Shown: positions 1-6,674, counted from the first letter of the stretch. The stretch is DNA of 8,389 nt from Anaerolineae bacterium (GCA_019912905.1 JAIOHO010000682.1:1-8389), one strand, 5' to 3'. Notes: a model not told the origin generated them from the sequence alone. Translations and numbers: made by a program.

Positions 1-1875
1 ATACAGCAGCGTGTCGTGTTTGAGTTCGGTCCAACTGCCCAGGCCCGCCTGCAAATCACGCAGCAGCCACGCCTCGGTGCTCATCAGCGGTGGATACTGC
101 GCCGGGTTGCGCGCCCACAGGGGCTGCAAGGCCCACAGCCAGCCGCCATAGGCATTTTGCAGCCAGTCCGGTGGATTCATGGCGCTGACTTCGCTGCGCA
201 GGTCGAGCAGATTCTCCGTGTAATGCTCATAACTCGTGTCGCCGCGCGCGTCGAGCAGTTGATACGCAATGTCCGAGCCGAGCACCGCTGCCACATCGAG
301 GCCCGAGGGCAGGGCGCGTTCTCTGCCTGCCACGCCGACATACGGATAGATCAGCCGCTGCATGGCATAACCATCGAAGGTGAAACGCTGCCCGAACAGC
401 CGGAAGCCGCGCGTGGCGTCGTCCAGTTCGCTGACTTCGGTGCCGATCGGTCGGACGACGTTGTTGATGCGCGGACCGGGCAGCGCCTGAATCTGCGCCC
501 GGAAGTCGCTCAGAAGGGCGGCATCGCCCAGCTTCTCGGCAGGCAGTTCGCGGCCAAAGATCGACTGCGCCAGGGGCAGATACTCAACCGGGCCGAGATT
601 GTCCGTCGGGCCGACCAGGAAGGTGAGGGTGTCGCTGACGATCTGCCAGTCATTGTAACGGCTCGACCGGTACAGCGCCCGCAGCGCGAACAGGCTGGCC
701 TGAAGCTGGGCATCGTCTTTCGCCAGGAAGGTGATGCGCCCCAGCCACATCATGGCGCGGAAATACTGCTCCTGATCCGGCCCGGTGGTGTAATGGCCGC
801 GCGGCTTGTACTGGCTGAAATCTTCCTGATATTGGGGCAGGAAGGGCACATCCAGACGCCCCTGCCCATCCAGCGCGGCGCTGATGAGCGCATCCGCATC
901 TGCCCGAACAGTGGTGCTCACCGCTTCGTCATAGGCGGTCGGGTCGAGTAGGCCAAGCGCGACCGCATAATAGGTCACCGCTGCCTGGGCCGCGGGTTCG
1001 AGGTCGGTGTTCTTCACCGCTTCCCACTGTTCGACTGCCGCGGCATAACTGGCCTTCAGCACATCGCTCAGCCGGACGTGCAGATCCTGGGTTTCGATGA
1101 ACTGCAGCAGGTTGTCGAAGGAGACATGCAGGGCGTGCAGCAGCGCGTCGGTCGTCACCCAGTAGCCATGACCGCTAGATGGATTCCAGCTTTCCTCCAT
1201 CTGGTAGGCGTGCTCGAACTGCGCCTGGCCGCCCGGCACGACGACGAAGCCGTTCTGCGCCAGCAGCGCGCGCTGTGCGTCGTTCAGGTTGGCGTCCTCG
1301 ACAAAGCGAACATCGTTCAGGTCGAACGGTCCAACAGGCAGATCGGTACCCTGATAGGTGTCGGGCAGAGTTACCGGCAGTGGGTCCGGCGGGTTATACC
1401 AACTGTTGATATCGGTCAGGAATTGGTCCCAATCCCAGTGGATAAAATCGGTGTCCAGTGTGGCCGGGTTATCGGCCAGCAGCACAGCGGGTAGATCACC
1501 GGAGACCGGCGGCAGCGGGGCCAGCGTCGGCAGGACATCGCCCGCGAACGGCTCCACCAGATAATCCTGACCGGCGCTTTCGGCGATCCAGCCTTCCAGC
1601 GCGAATTGTTTGACCTGCCACCAGTTGAGGCCATCGGTGCACTGCGGCCCGGCGACCACGTCGAAGAATTCGCCGTCGGCCAGCTTGATGACGGTCGCCC
1701 CGTTCAGGCCCGGCTCGGCCCGCAGGTTGAGGAAGAAGCCGGTTTCGACGGTGACGACCCCTCTCTGGCCGACTTCCAGGCGCGGCGGCAGGACGTTCTC
1801 ACAGGATGACGTTTGAGCAGCGACCGGAAGTGTGACGAGCAACAGCAAAATGAGCGCGAACAAGATCCTGCGCAT
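1..1875 (-). CDS. Exported SH3-domain + DUF3160-like protein (3' end outside window)
   Basis: The frame is open for 625 codons from ATG at 1875 to the left edge, so the C-terminus is missing. An AGGGGG ribosome site (1884-1889) sits 8 bases upstream. Residues 1-20 form a signal peptide (MRRILFALILLLLVTLPVAA), so the protein is exported. Residues ~25-107 resemble a bacterial SH3 module: FFLNLRAEPG, then AGPQC, WWQVK and EGWIAE, with C25 and C79 placed to form a disulfide. A Pro-rich linker (~112-130) leads to a large domain with DUF3160 hallmarks: GHGYWVTTDALLHALH (~235-250) and, near the edge, WLLRDLQAGLGSWTELKHDT (603-622). DUF3160 proteins are large, secreted or surface-attached, and of unknown biochemical function. 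The SH3 part probably binds cell wall or glycan. No convincing promoter was found upstream. The DUF3160 assignment is recalled from family motifs, not searched. Confidence 0.85.
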   Translation of the reverse strand, partial: MRRILFALILLLLVTLPVAAQTSSCENVLPPRLEVGQRGVVTVETGFFLNLRAEPGLNGATVIKLADGEFFDVVAGPQCTDGLNWWQVKQFALEGWIAESAGQDYLVEPFAGDVLPTLAPLPPVSGDLPAVLLADNPATLDTDFIHWDWDQFLTDINSWYNPPDPLPVTLPDTYQGTDLPVGPFDLNDVRFVEDANLNDAQRALLAQNGFVVVPGGQAQFEHAYQMEESWNPSSGHGYWVTTDALLHALHVSFDNLLQFIETQDLHVRLSDVLKASYAAAVEQWEAVKNTDLEPAAQAAVTYYAVALGLLDPTAYDEAVSTTVRADADALISAALDGQGRLDVPFLPQYQEDFSQYKPRGHYTTGPDQEQYFRAMMWLGRITFLAKDDAQLQASLFALRALYRSSRYNDWQIVSDTLTFLVGPTDNLGPVEYLPLAQSIFGRELPAEKLGDAALLSDFRAQIQALPGPRINNVVRPIGTEVSELDDATRGFRLFGQRFTFDGYAMQRLIYPYVGVAGRERALPSGLDVAAVLGSDIAYQLLDARGDTSYEHYTENLLDLRSEVSAMNPPDWLQNAYGGWLWALQPLWARNPAQYPPLMSTEAWLLRDLQAGLGSWTELKHDTLLY

Positions 1876-1913
1876 GGCAGTTTCCCCCTATACGAGCAAG
1901 TCGAAAGTCGTGC

Positions 1914-2114
1914 GTTCTAGGTCACATCACAGGACGGCGGTTCGCTTTCTCAGCACCGTGTCCAGTCTCATGACTCTTGGCTGACGACTCCCGACTTAAA
2001 ACACTCCTCTCATCATAATGCCATTTGTAAGCCGAAGGGGACGCTGATTGGTCAGTGTTTGCCTGACGACCAGCATACGCAAGGTTGATTCTTCACAAAT
2101 GTTCTAGGACGGCG
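1914..2114. repeat. Short repeated words flanking the 1876-2150 intergenic region
   Basis: GTTCTAGG occurs at 1914-1921 and 2101-2108, and AGGACGGCG at 1931-1939 and 2106-2114. In the left copy the two words are 9 bases apart; in the right copy they overlap through a shared AGG, as though 12 bases between two AGG triplets had been lost. The right copy lies inside the promoter spacer of the gene at 2151. The left copy lies 39-64 bases upstream of the leftward start at 1875. This could be a shared regulatory word, a duplication scar or chance. The rest of this 275-base gap shows no gene, only a weak 5-bp inverted repeat (GTCAG/CTGAC, 2051-2067). Confidence 0.35.
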
Positions 2115-2120
2115 TATGAT
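2092..2120 (+). promoter_or_regulatory. Sigma70-type promoter for the AbiJ-NTD4-like gene
   Basis: The -35 box is TTCACA (2092-2097) and the -10 box is TATGAT (2115-2120), each matching consensus at 5 of 6 positions with an ideal 17-base spacer. Transcription would start near 2127 and give a leader of about 24 bases. The leader contains a GGGGA ribosome site (2140-2144) ahead of ATG 2151. This independent promoter suggests the gene is a self-contained cassette. Confidence 0.65.
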
Positions 2121-2150
2121 GACTAATATCGCTTTACTTGGGGAAATAAC

Positions 2151-3008
2151 ATGAAGATTCTGTTCTCACAGCGCAAAGGGCTAGCCCCTGTCAGAATAGA
2201 GATTCAGCGAGAGTCGATGGACACAGCTTTAAAAAATGGTCTTTGGAATGTAATTATAGAAATTTTCATGTTGATTGATATCGATTCCACGTGGGATTCC
2301 CTTTTATTTGACTACAAAACTAGACGCTTTGCGGAGACACTTTGGAAAGATTATTTCAAGGAACCACTAGATGGAATACCGAATAACAAGCCTGAATTTC
2401 TGAGAGACCTGAAATTACGCTATCGTTTCTTTCAATGGAACGAAGTCTATGACTTCTTGGAAGTATCGCTAACCTGCCTACAGGACAAAGCCGAGAGAAG
2501 GCGGTTCGCAGCTGCATGTAATGCCATTTTGTCAAGGGAATTATCGGCCTACAGAATGGCAGATGGCATTTTAACCGAGATCACGTCTGAACAGGAAATC
2601 CAGGCTATCGAAGATGCTATCCAGACGGCACCTGACCCCGTCAAAGAACATCTGCGTCGGGCGCTTGAGTTGTTCTCTGACCGTGAAAATCCCGATTATC
2701 GTAACTCCATCAAAGAATCGATTAGTGCGGTCGAAGCGATCTGCAAGCAAATCGCTGGAGAACCTAATGCAGAACTTGGTAAAGCGCTCGACAAGATTGA
2801 GCGGGATGGCAAAATCAAGCTACATGGGGGACAGAAGCAAGCCTGGAAAGCGCTCTATGGTTGGACCAGCGATGGCGACGGTATCCGCCATGCCCTCATG
2901 GACGAATCGAACCTCGATAGCGAAGACGCCCGGTATATGCTGGTGACCTGCTCGGCCTTCACCAATTATCTGATCGAAAAAGCGAATAAGGCCGGGATCA
3001 AACTGTAG
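2151..3008 (+). CDS. AbiJ-NTD4-like abortive-infection protein with HEPN-like C-terminal half
   Basis: This is a complete 285-residue protein. The N-terminal part has the look of AbiJ N-terminal domain 4: FSQRKGLAPV (5-14), a central ALKNGLWNVIIE helix (26-37), RFFQWNEVYDFLE (92-104), then LSAYRMADGILTEITSEQEI (131-150). The C-terminal part is helical, with YRNSIKESISAVEAICK (183-199), KALYGWTSDGDGIRHAL (233-249) and a closing helix DARYMLVTCSAFTNYL (259-274). The GIRHA motif (R246, H247) resembles the Arg/His signature of some HEPN-type abortive-infection RNases, but lacks the usual 4-6 residue gap, so catalysis is uncertain. AbiJ-NTD proteins are linked to phage-induced growth arrest; that role here is inferred. 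Local GC is about 25-35% in the first 250 bases and about 57% near the 3' end, against roughly 60% around it. The gene converges on the next one with a 17-base gap and no obvious terminator. No signal peptide or membrane segment is seen, so it is cytoplasmic. Confidence 0.8.
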   Translation: MKILFSQRKGLAPVRIEIQRESMDTALKNGLWNVIIEIFMLIDIDSTWDSLLFDYKTRRFAETLWKDYFKEPLDGIPNNKPEFLRDLKLRYRFFQWNEVYDFLEVSLTCLQDKAERRRFAAACNAILSRELSAYRMADGILTEITSEQEIQAIEDAIQTAPDPVKEHLRRALELFSDRENPDYRNSIKESISAVEAICKQIAGEPNAELGKALDKIERDGKIKLHGGQKQAWKALYGWTSDGDGIRHALMDESNLDSEDARYMLVTCSAFTNYLIEKANKAGIKL

Positions 3009-3025
3009 AAGTGCTCTATAGCTGC

Positions 3026-3799
3026 TCAGTCTGACAGGCGGACGTGGTACAGGTAGCGGCGGTGCAGCCCGTCCTCGATGGCCTGGCGGATTCCCTGAGC
3101 ATCCCCGCTGCGGTTGTCGTAGATGAACATCAGCCCTTCGGCCTCGAAGCGCGGACGCAGCTCGGCCAGCACCTCCTGCCGCAGCCGTGCCAGGCGATAT
3201 TCCTCGGCGGTGAAGTCCAGCGCCTGGAACGCCAGCCCATTGGCGCACAGCGCTGCGCCCAACGGCGTCCGGTCCGGCGCGAGCGTATCCGCCTGGAACT
3301 CATCCAGCGGGACCCAGGGTTCGCGGCCATGCGCGTAAAAGATCGCCATCTGCCCACCCGGACGCAGCGCCTGCACCAACTGGCCGATCGTGCCGGTCAG
3401 ATCCGCGCTGAAGTACAGCGTGTCGATGGACAGGATCACGTCATACGTCCGTGGTGGCAGGTCCAACGCGTTCAGATCGGCGGTGAAAAACTGCAAATGG
3501 TCGGCTTTGGCGGCGGTGCGCGCCTGGGCCTGCTGGATGGCAAGGTCGATGTAATCCAGGCCGGTGATATGCGCGCCGGTGCAGTCGGACAGATATTCGG
3601 CGACCATCCCACTGCCGCAGCCCAGGTCGAGGGCCTGCATCCCCGGCCCGAGTCCGGTGACGTGCAGCAGGGCCTCCAACTGCGCCATGTCCGAAAATCC
3701 ATGCTGGCTGAGGTTTCGTCCGAAGACGCGCTCGCAGAATTCGGCATGGACCGGGGAGGTGGCTACCACCGCGTAAAACTGCTCGTAAAAATCTTTCAT
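3026..3799 (-). CDS. Class I SAM-dependent methyltransferase, coupled to the Nudix gene
   Basis: The protein has 257 residues from ATG 3799, with MKDFYEQFYAVV at the N-terminus. This start is chosen because it overlaps the stop of the Nudix gene as ATGA (3796-3799), the usual sign of translational coupling. A longer reading in the same frame would run 33 residues into the Nudix gene. Rossmann-type SAM motifs are clear: motif I LDLGCGSG (57-64), the acidic residue D82 in ITGLDYID that would bind the SAM ribose, TADL (106-109), YDVILSID (119-126) and LRPGG (145-149). The substrate cannot be told from sequence: small-molecule methyltransferases of this fold vary widely. It is the last gene of the leftward run. 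No odd composition is seen. Confidence 0.85.
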   Translation of the reverse strand: MKDFYEQFYAVVATSPVHAEFCERVFGRNLSQHGFSDMAQLEALLHVTGLGPGMQALDLGCGSGMVAEYLSDCTGAHITGLDYIDLAIQQAQARTAAKADHLQFFTADLNALDLPPRTYDVILSIDTLYFSADLTGTIGQLVQALRPGGQMAIFYAHGREPWVPLDEFQADTLAPDRTPLGAALCANGLAFQALDFTAEEYRLARLRQEVLAELRPRFEAEGLMFIYDNRSGDAQGIRQAIEDGLHRRYLYHVRLSD

Positions 3800-4227
3800 C
3801 GTGGCTGCCGCTCCTGATAAGCTCGGACATCCTGCTGGGTGATGACCGACAGCGGCGTGGGCAGCGCATCCAGGGCAAACCAGCCGATGGCCGAGCATTT
3901 CCCCGGTTCCAGGATGCGCGGTTCGCCGGAGACGTGATGCGCCAGGTAGGTCGGCGAGACCCAGTGCTGGCCCTCGTCGGGCAGGATGTGATCCTCGACG
4001 CCGAGCAGTTCGTCGATGGCGATGCTCATGCCATATTCTTCCAGAAATTCGCGTTGGATGGCGTCGGTCAGTTTTTCGCCAAACTCGACGCTGCCGCCGG
4101 GGAACTCCCAGGTGCCGCGCTCGTTCTTGGCGGTCGGCCCGCGCTGCGACAGGAACACCTGGCCCTGGTCGTTGAAGACCATTGCGCCGACCCCGACGCC
4201 GATCACGTCAAATCCAATGCGTACCAT
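3796..4227 (-). CDS. Nudix hydrolase (NUDT15/MutT-like)
   Basis: This 143-residue protein is a normal length for a single Nudix domain. The complete Nudix box GX5EX7REUXEEXGU is at residues 45-67, beginning GGSVEFGE and continuing REFLEEYGM, so all metal-binding glutamates are present. The preceding LSQRGPTAKNERGTWEFPGG resembles the MutT/NUDT15 group, which hydrolyses nucleoside triphosphates, often damaged or modified ones, to monophosphates. The exact substrate is not visible. The ATG at 4227 has only a weak AGAAGA ribosome site. It lies 20 bases after the HEPN gene and overlaps the methyltransferase by 4 bases, so all three are probably on one transcript. The close coupling could mean that the Nudix and methyltransferase products act on related nucleotides, but that is inference. 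Confidence 0.9.
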   Translation of the reverse strand: MVRIGFDVIGVGVGAMVFNDQGQVFLSQRGPTAKNERGTWEFPGGSVEFGEKLTDAIQREFLEEYGMSIAIDELLGVEDHILPDEGQHWVSPTYLAHHVSGEPRILEPGKCSAIGWFALDALPTPLSVITQQDVRAYQERQPR

Positions 4228-4247
4228 GTTTGATCTTCTGCCTATAT

Positions 4248-5024
4248 CTAGGGAGCCGGCGGCCTGTGTATTTCCGGCATTTGAAACTTACGACGAAATT
4301 GATTCAGGGTTTCAATGTCTTTGTCCGTGTAGCCAGCAAGCTCAAATTCGTAGAAAACGTCAGGCTCGTTTTCGAGAGTTTTAAACACTGGGCTATTTCT
4401 TGCGACATTATCTAATAACTCATCTATATCAGTTTTATGTTTTTCGTGGCCCAGATATGCCCATATCCATAAAGAATGTTGTATGTTAAAGCAAATAACA
4501 TCAAACAGATCTCGCATAATTTCTAAAGTAATTTGGAGATCCTGAGAACTAAGTGAAAAATCTATCACATCTTGTGGATCTGGATTGGTATTCGCTTCTC
4601 GATCAATATGAGCAAGATACTTATTTCGTACATGCCTGACCTTTTCTGAAAAATCCCTTATTCTGTTGCTGAAATCTCCTTGCTTAAGGTTTTTCCGGTA
4701 TTGTTTGCGAGTTTTTTCATCCTGCAAGTTCTTGTCGATGCTGTTTTTGAGACTCTTTAGGGTAAGCGTGTTGTTGCCGTCATCTACTCCGACCCGCCAG
4801 GCGATCATTATGCATCTTTCCCAAAGGGCTATCTTTGTCAGATTCCAGAAAATTCGATCATCAGGATCTGGTAAGAGTAACTCGAAAGGAAAAGACTCGA
4901 TCCGCTGAAGTAGAAACAAACTACTATTGTAGTCAACCAACTGGTGCCAAATTTTATCGCGTTGTTTTTCATATTTCTCGATCCATAAAGGGTCAATAGC
5001 CTCTTGCGGACTGATCCCTTCCAC
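4248..5024 (-). CDS. HEPN domain protein, AbiU2-like
   Basis: This 258-residue protein starts at GTG 5024, supported by an AAAGGA ribosome site 6 bases upstream; the next in-frame Met is at residue 73. It is mostly alpha-helical with no signal peptide or membrane segment. The signature VRHVRNKYLAHID (129-141) contains R133-N134 and H139, the HEPN R-x5-H motif, in the RNKxLAHxD context typical of AbiU2-like HEPN proteins. Upstream helices carry FWNLTKIALWERCIMIAWRV (59-78), matching the long first helices of that family. HEPN proteins of this type are usually metal-independent RNases in abortive infection or toxin systems. No nucleotidyltransferase (MNT) antitoxin adjoins it. Sampled stretches are 32-40% GC, far below the flanking operon genes, suggesting it was inserted between the SHOCT and Nudix genes after that pair existed. 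Assignment is by motif only. Confidence 0.75.
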   Translation of the reverse strand: MEGISPQEAIDPLWIEKYEKQRDKIWHQLVDYNSSLFLLQRIESFPFELLLPDPDDRIFWNLTKIALWERCIMIAWRVGVDDGNNTLTLKSLKNSIDKNLQDEKTRKQYRKNLKQGDFSNRIRDFSEKVRHVRNKYLAHIDREANTNPDPQDVIDFSLSSQDLQITLEIMRDLFDVICFNIQHSLWIWAYLGHEKHKTDIDELLDNVARNSPVFKTLENEPDVFYEFELAGYTDKDIETLNQFRRKFQMPEIHRPPAP

Positions 5025-5030
5025 TGTTTA

Positions 5031-5036
5031 TCCTTT
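5031..5036 (-). promoter_or_regulatory. Ribosome binding site fixing the GTG start at 5024
   Basis: AAAGGA reads on the minus strand 6 bases ahead of GTG 5024, within the 14-base gap after the SHOCT gene. It decides the start because no ATG exists nearby in frame. Confidence 0.65.
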
Positions 5037-5038
5037 CG

Positions 5039-5692
5039 TCACGACATCCGGTCGAGAAGCTGCTGGCGCAGGCGCTGATATTCATCCTCAGACACCAGCC
5101 TCTGTGACCGGGCCGCTTCCAACTCGCGCAGTTTGCCGGTCAGATCGCTGGCGGCAGGTTTGGGAGGCGCTGTGCTGCGGGTGAAGGCTGATGCGCCGGG
5201 CTGAACCGTGTAGACCTGCGCCCCTGGCATCCCACCCGCCGCGACCAGAGCCTGCTGTTTGCGCCGCCCGATGATCGCACCGATCAGCACCATGACCACG
5301 CCCAGACCGATCAGCGACATAAAGCAGAAACTCAGGCCGATACCGCCGAGGAAGCCGGGAATCCCCGTAAAGGCCTGCCCGATGAGATCGGTGGCGAACG
5401 CGCCGGTGACTTCGCGGCGGTTGCCTTGCGCATCCACGCAGAAGATGTTGACCGGATGCCGCCAGTCGCCCGTCGGCCCGCGTTCGGATTGGCCGCCTTC
5501 GGTGACGATGGTTTCGCCGGGGTTACACAACTTCGCGGCATCGGGGCCTTCCTGGACCGCCTCCAGCGCGCCCGCCGCCGGGTTAAACAGCCCATTCAGC
5601 GGATCGAGGAAGGGCATGGCAAACGCCCCGACACTGCCCACAATCCCCACTACGATGCCCAGCACCCCGAGGAAGACCAGCAGCCTGCCCAT
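5039..5692 (-). CDS. Two-pass membrane protein with C-terminal SHOCT domain
   Basis: This 217-residue protein starts at ATG 5692 with a GGAG ribosome site 5 bases upstream. It has a hydrophobic segment at ~4-26 (LLVFLGVLGIVVGIVGSVGA), an outward-facing loop (~27-113) with C56 and C85 that could pair, and a second hydrophobic segment at ~114-142 ending in the positive stretch GRRKQQ. A flexible Ala/Pro linker follows. The end (183-216: LTGKLRELEAARSQRLVSED and onward) is a SHOCT module, a short amphipathic helical unit found at protein ends and thought to mediate oligomerisation or recruitment. The loop has no recognised fold. It is probably the first gene of the leftward run through 3026, and its GC-rich composition agrees with the Nudix and methyltransferase genes rather than with the HEPN gene between them. 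Function is unknown. Confidence 0.8.
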   Translation of the reverse strand: MGRLLVFLGVLGIVVGIVGSVGAFAMPFLDPLNGLFNPAAGALEAVQEGPDAAKLCNPGETIVTEGGQSERGPTGDWRHPVNIFCVDAQGNRREVTGAFATDLIGQAFTGIPGFLGGIGLSFCFMSLIGLGVVMVLIGAIIGRRKQQALVAAGGMPGAQVYTVQPGASAFTRSTAPPKPAASDLTGKLRELEAARSQRLVSEDEYQRLRQQLLDRMS

Positions 5693-5745
5693 ACGCGCTC
5701 CATTTGCATGACCTGCAATCCTGAACGGTTGATGTGTCCCCCTGC

Positions 5746-5751
5746 ATTATA
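5746..5751 (-). promoter_or_regulatory. Perfect -10 box upstream of the SHOCT-HEPN-Nudix-methyltransferase run
   Basis: TATAAT reads on the minus strand 54 bases before ATG 5692. No sequence resembling a -35 box lies 16-18 bases upstream, so the promoter may be weak or activator dependent. Downstream of it, at 5704-5718, is a small inverted repeat TTGCA-N5-TGCAA that could be an operator in the leader. Confidence 0.4.
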
Positions 5752-5785
5752 GCGTGGGGAGATTCTGCGCGCTGTGGGGCGGCTT

Positions 5786-6607
5786 TTACGCTTTCGAGGC
5801 TTTGGCGGCGACGGCGAAGACTTCCCGCTCGAAGAACCAGCGGAACGGAGGCAGATCGAAGGCGACTTTGCGCAGGGCGGCCAGCACCGTCGATTCGCGG
5901 CGGCTCTGCGGCGGGCTGTCGAGCCACACCTTACCCTTGAACCCGGCCTTTTGCAGGGCACGGTTCATGCTGACCATCGACTGTTCGTTGACGTGGACGT
6001 GCTCGTTGACATCGACCAGGAACTGGCGCGGGTCTTTAGGATACTGCTTGCCCTGACCCATCAGCGTGCGCACCAGCCGCACCAGCGGATAGGCATAGCG
6101 GTCGTACCAGACATTCGGCGCGGTGTGGATAATGAAGCGGCCTTCCGGCTTGAGGACACGGTGGACTTCGAGCATGGCTGCGTGCAGTTCCCAGGGGTGG
6201 AGATGCTCGACCACGTCGAACATCAGCACGCGGTCGAAGTGGCCGGTCGGGAAGGGCAGCGTCTTGGCATCGGCCTGAGCAACGGCGGTCTGGCCCGGGG
6301 TGATGCCCGCCAGCGGCTGGATCACCTTGCGCGACATACTCACGGCGACCGCCGCGTAGTCGATCCCGTAGGCATCGGCCCCCAACTGCGCGCAGTGTCG
6401 CAGAATCTCGCCGCGCCCACAGCCTACGTCCAGTACGATCATACCAGGGGTCACCTCCGCCAGTTCGAAGGCTGCCGTCAGCCGCCGCGAAAGCTGCTCA
6501 CCTTCGCTGCTGTTAAATTCATCGTACCCTTCACACGCCGTCCGAAAATATTCTTCAGTGTACAACGTCGAAGGGACGGGTTGCTGTTCGCGTTCTTTTT
6601 CCGCCAC
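5786..6607 (-). CDS. Class I SAM-dependent methyltransferase (UbiE/Methyltransf_11 type)
   Basis: GTG 6607 is the most likely start, giving 273 residues. It has an AGG ribosome site 6 bases upstream (6614-6616) and lies about 33 bases after the expected transcription start. Longer readings in this frame run through the terminator and into the Pro/Thr tail of the neighbouring gene, giving an Arg-rich nonsense N-terminus. The mature N-terminus has STLYTEEYFRTACEGYDEF (13-31), a lead-in common to methyltransferases of this kind. SAM-binding motifs are complete: VLDVGCGRGE (58-67), YGIDYA with D83, QADAKTLPFP (111-120), FDVVEHLH (130-137) and LKPEGRFIIHTAPN (152-165). The substrate is unknown; such enzymes are often near glycan or natural-product genes, but nothing here shows that. 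It has its own promoter and seems to be a single-gene unit. Confidence 0.85.
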   Translation of the reverse strand: MAEKEREQQPVPSTLYTEEYFRTACEGYDEFNSSEGEQLSRRLTAAFELAEVTPGMIVLDVGCGRGEILRHCAQLGADAYGIDYAAVAVSMSRKVIQPLAGITPGQTAVAQADAKTLPFPTGHFDRVLMFDVVEHLHPWELHAAMLEVHRVLKPEGRFIIHTAPNVWYDRYAYPLVRLVRTLMGQGKQYPKDPRQFLVDVNEHVHVNEQSMVSMNRALQKAGFKGKVWLDSPPQSRRESTVLAALRKVAFDLPPFRWFFEREVFAVAAKASKA

Positions 6608-6646
6608 GAGCTGCCTGCCAAAACCTAATGGGGATTCATAGTGAGG

Positions 6647-6674
6647 ATTATACAAAAGGTCATCGAGTGTGCAA
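6647..6674 (-). promoter_or_regulatory. Promoter of the second methyltransferase gene
   Basis: On the minus strand a perfect TATAAT (6647-6652) is preceded, after 16 bases, by TTGCAC (6669-6674), which matches only 3 of 6 -35 positions. It sits just after the terminator of the previous gene. It explains why the methyltransferase must start downstream, at GTG 6607, rather than further upstream. Confidence 0.55.

Noticed and set aside
16..951. Long plus-strand open frame (311 codons)
   Set aside because: It lies opposite the DUF3160-like gene, which has a signal peptide, SH3 motifs and family motifs. The plus-strand reading has no recognisable domain and is a by-product of GC-rich codon usage.
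2051..2067. Hairpin GTCAG-N7-CTGAC
   Set aside because: Only 5 base pairs with no T-run and not symmetrical beyond that; likely chance.
3009..3025. Bidirectional terminator between the converging genes
   Set aside because: The 17-base gap has no stem-loop of useful length and no T-run on either strand.
3044..3817. Plus-strand open frame of 257 codons
   Set aside because: It is antisense to the methyltransferase coupled to the Nudix gene and lacks any protein signature.
3800..3898. N-terminal extension of the first methyltransferase to ATG 3898
   Set aside because: The 33 extra residues lie entirely inside the Nudix gene, and the ATGA overlap gives a better start.
4248..5692. HEPN/MNT toxin-antitoxin pair
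   Set aside because: Neither neighbour of the HEPN gene is a minimal nucleotidyltransferase; they are a SHOCT membrane protein and a Nudix hydrolase.
5774..6628. Plus-strand open frame of 284 codons
   Set aside because: It is antisense to the methyltransferase with complete SAM motifs; no domain of its own and no ribosome site was seen.
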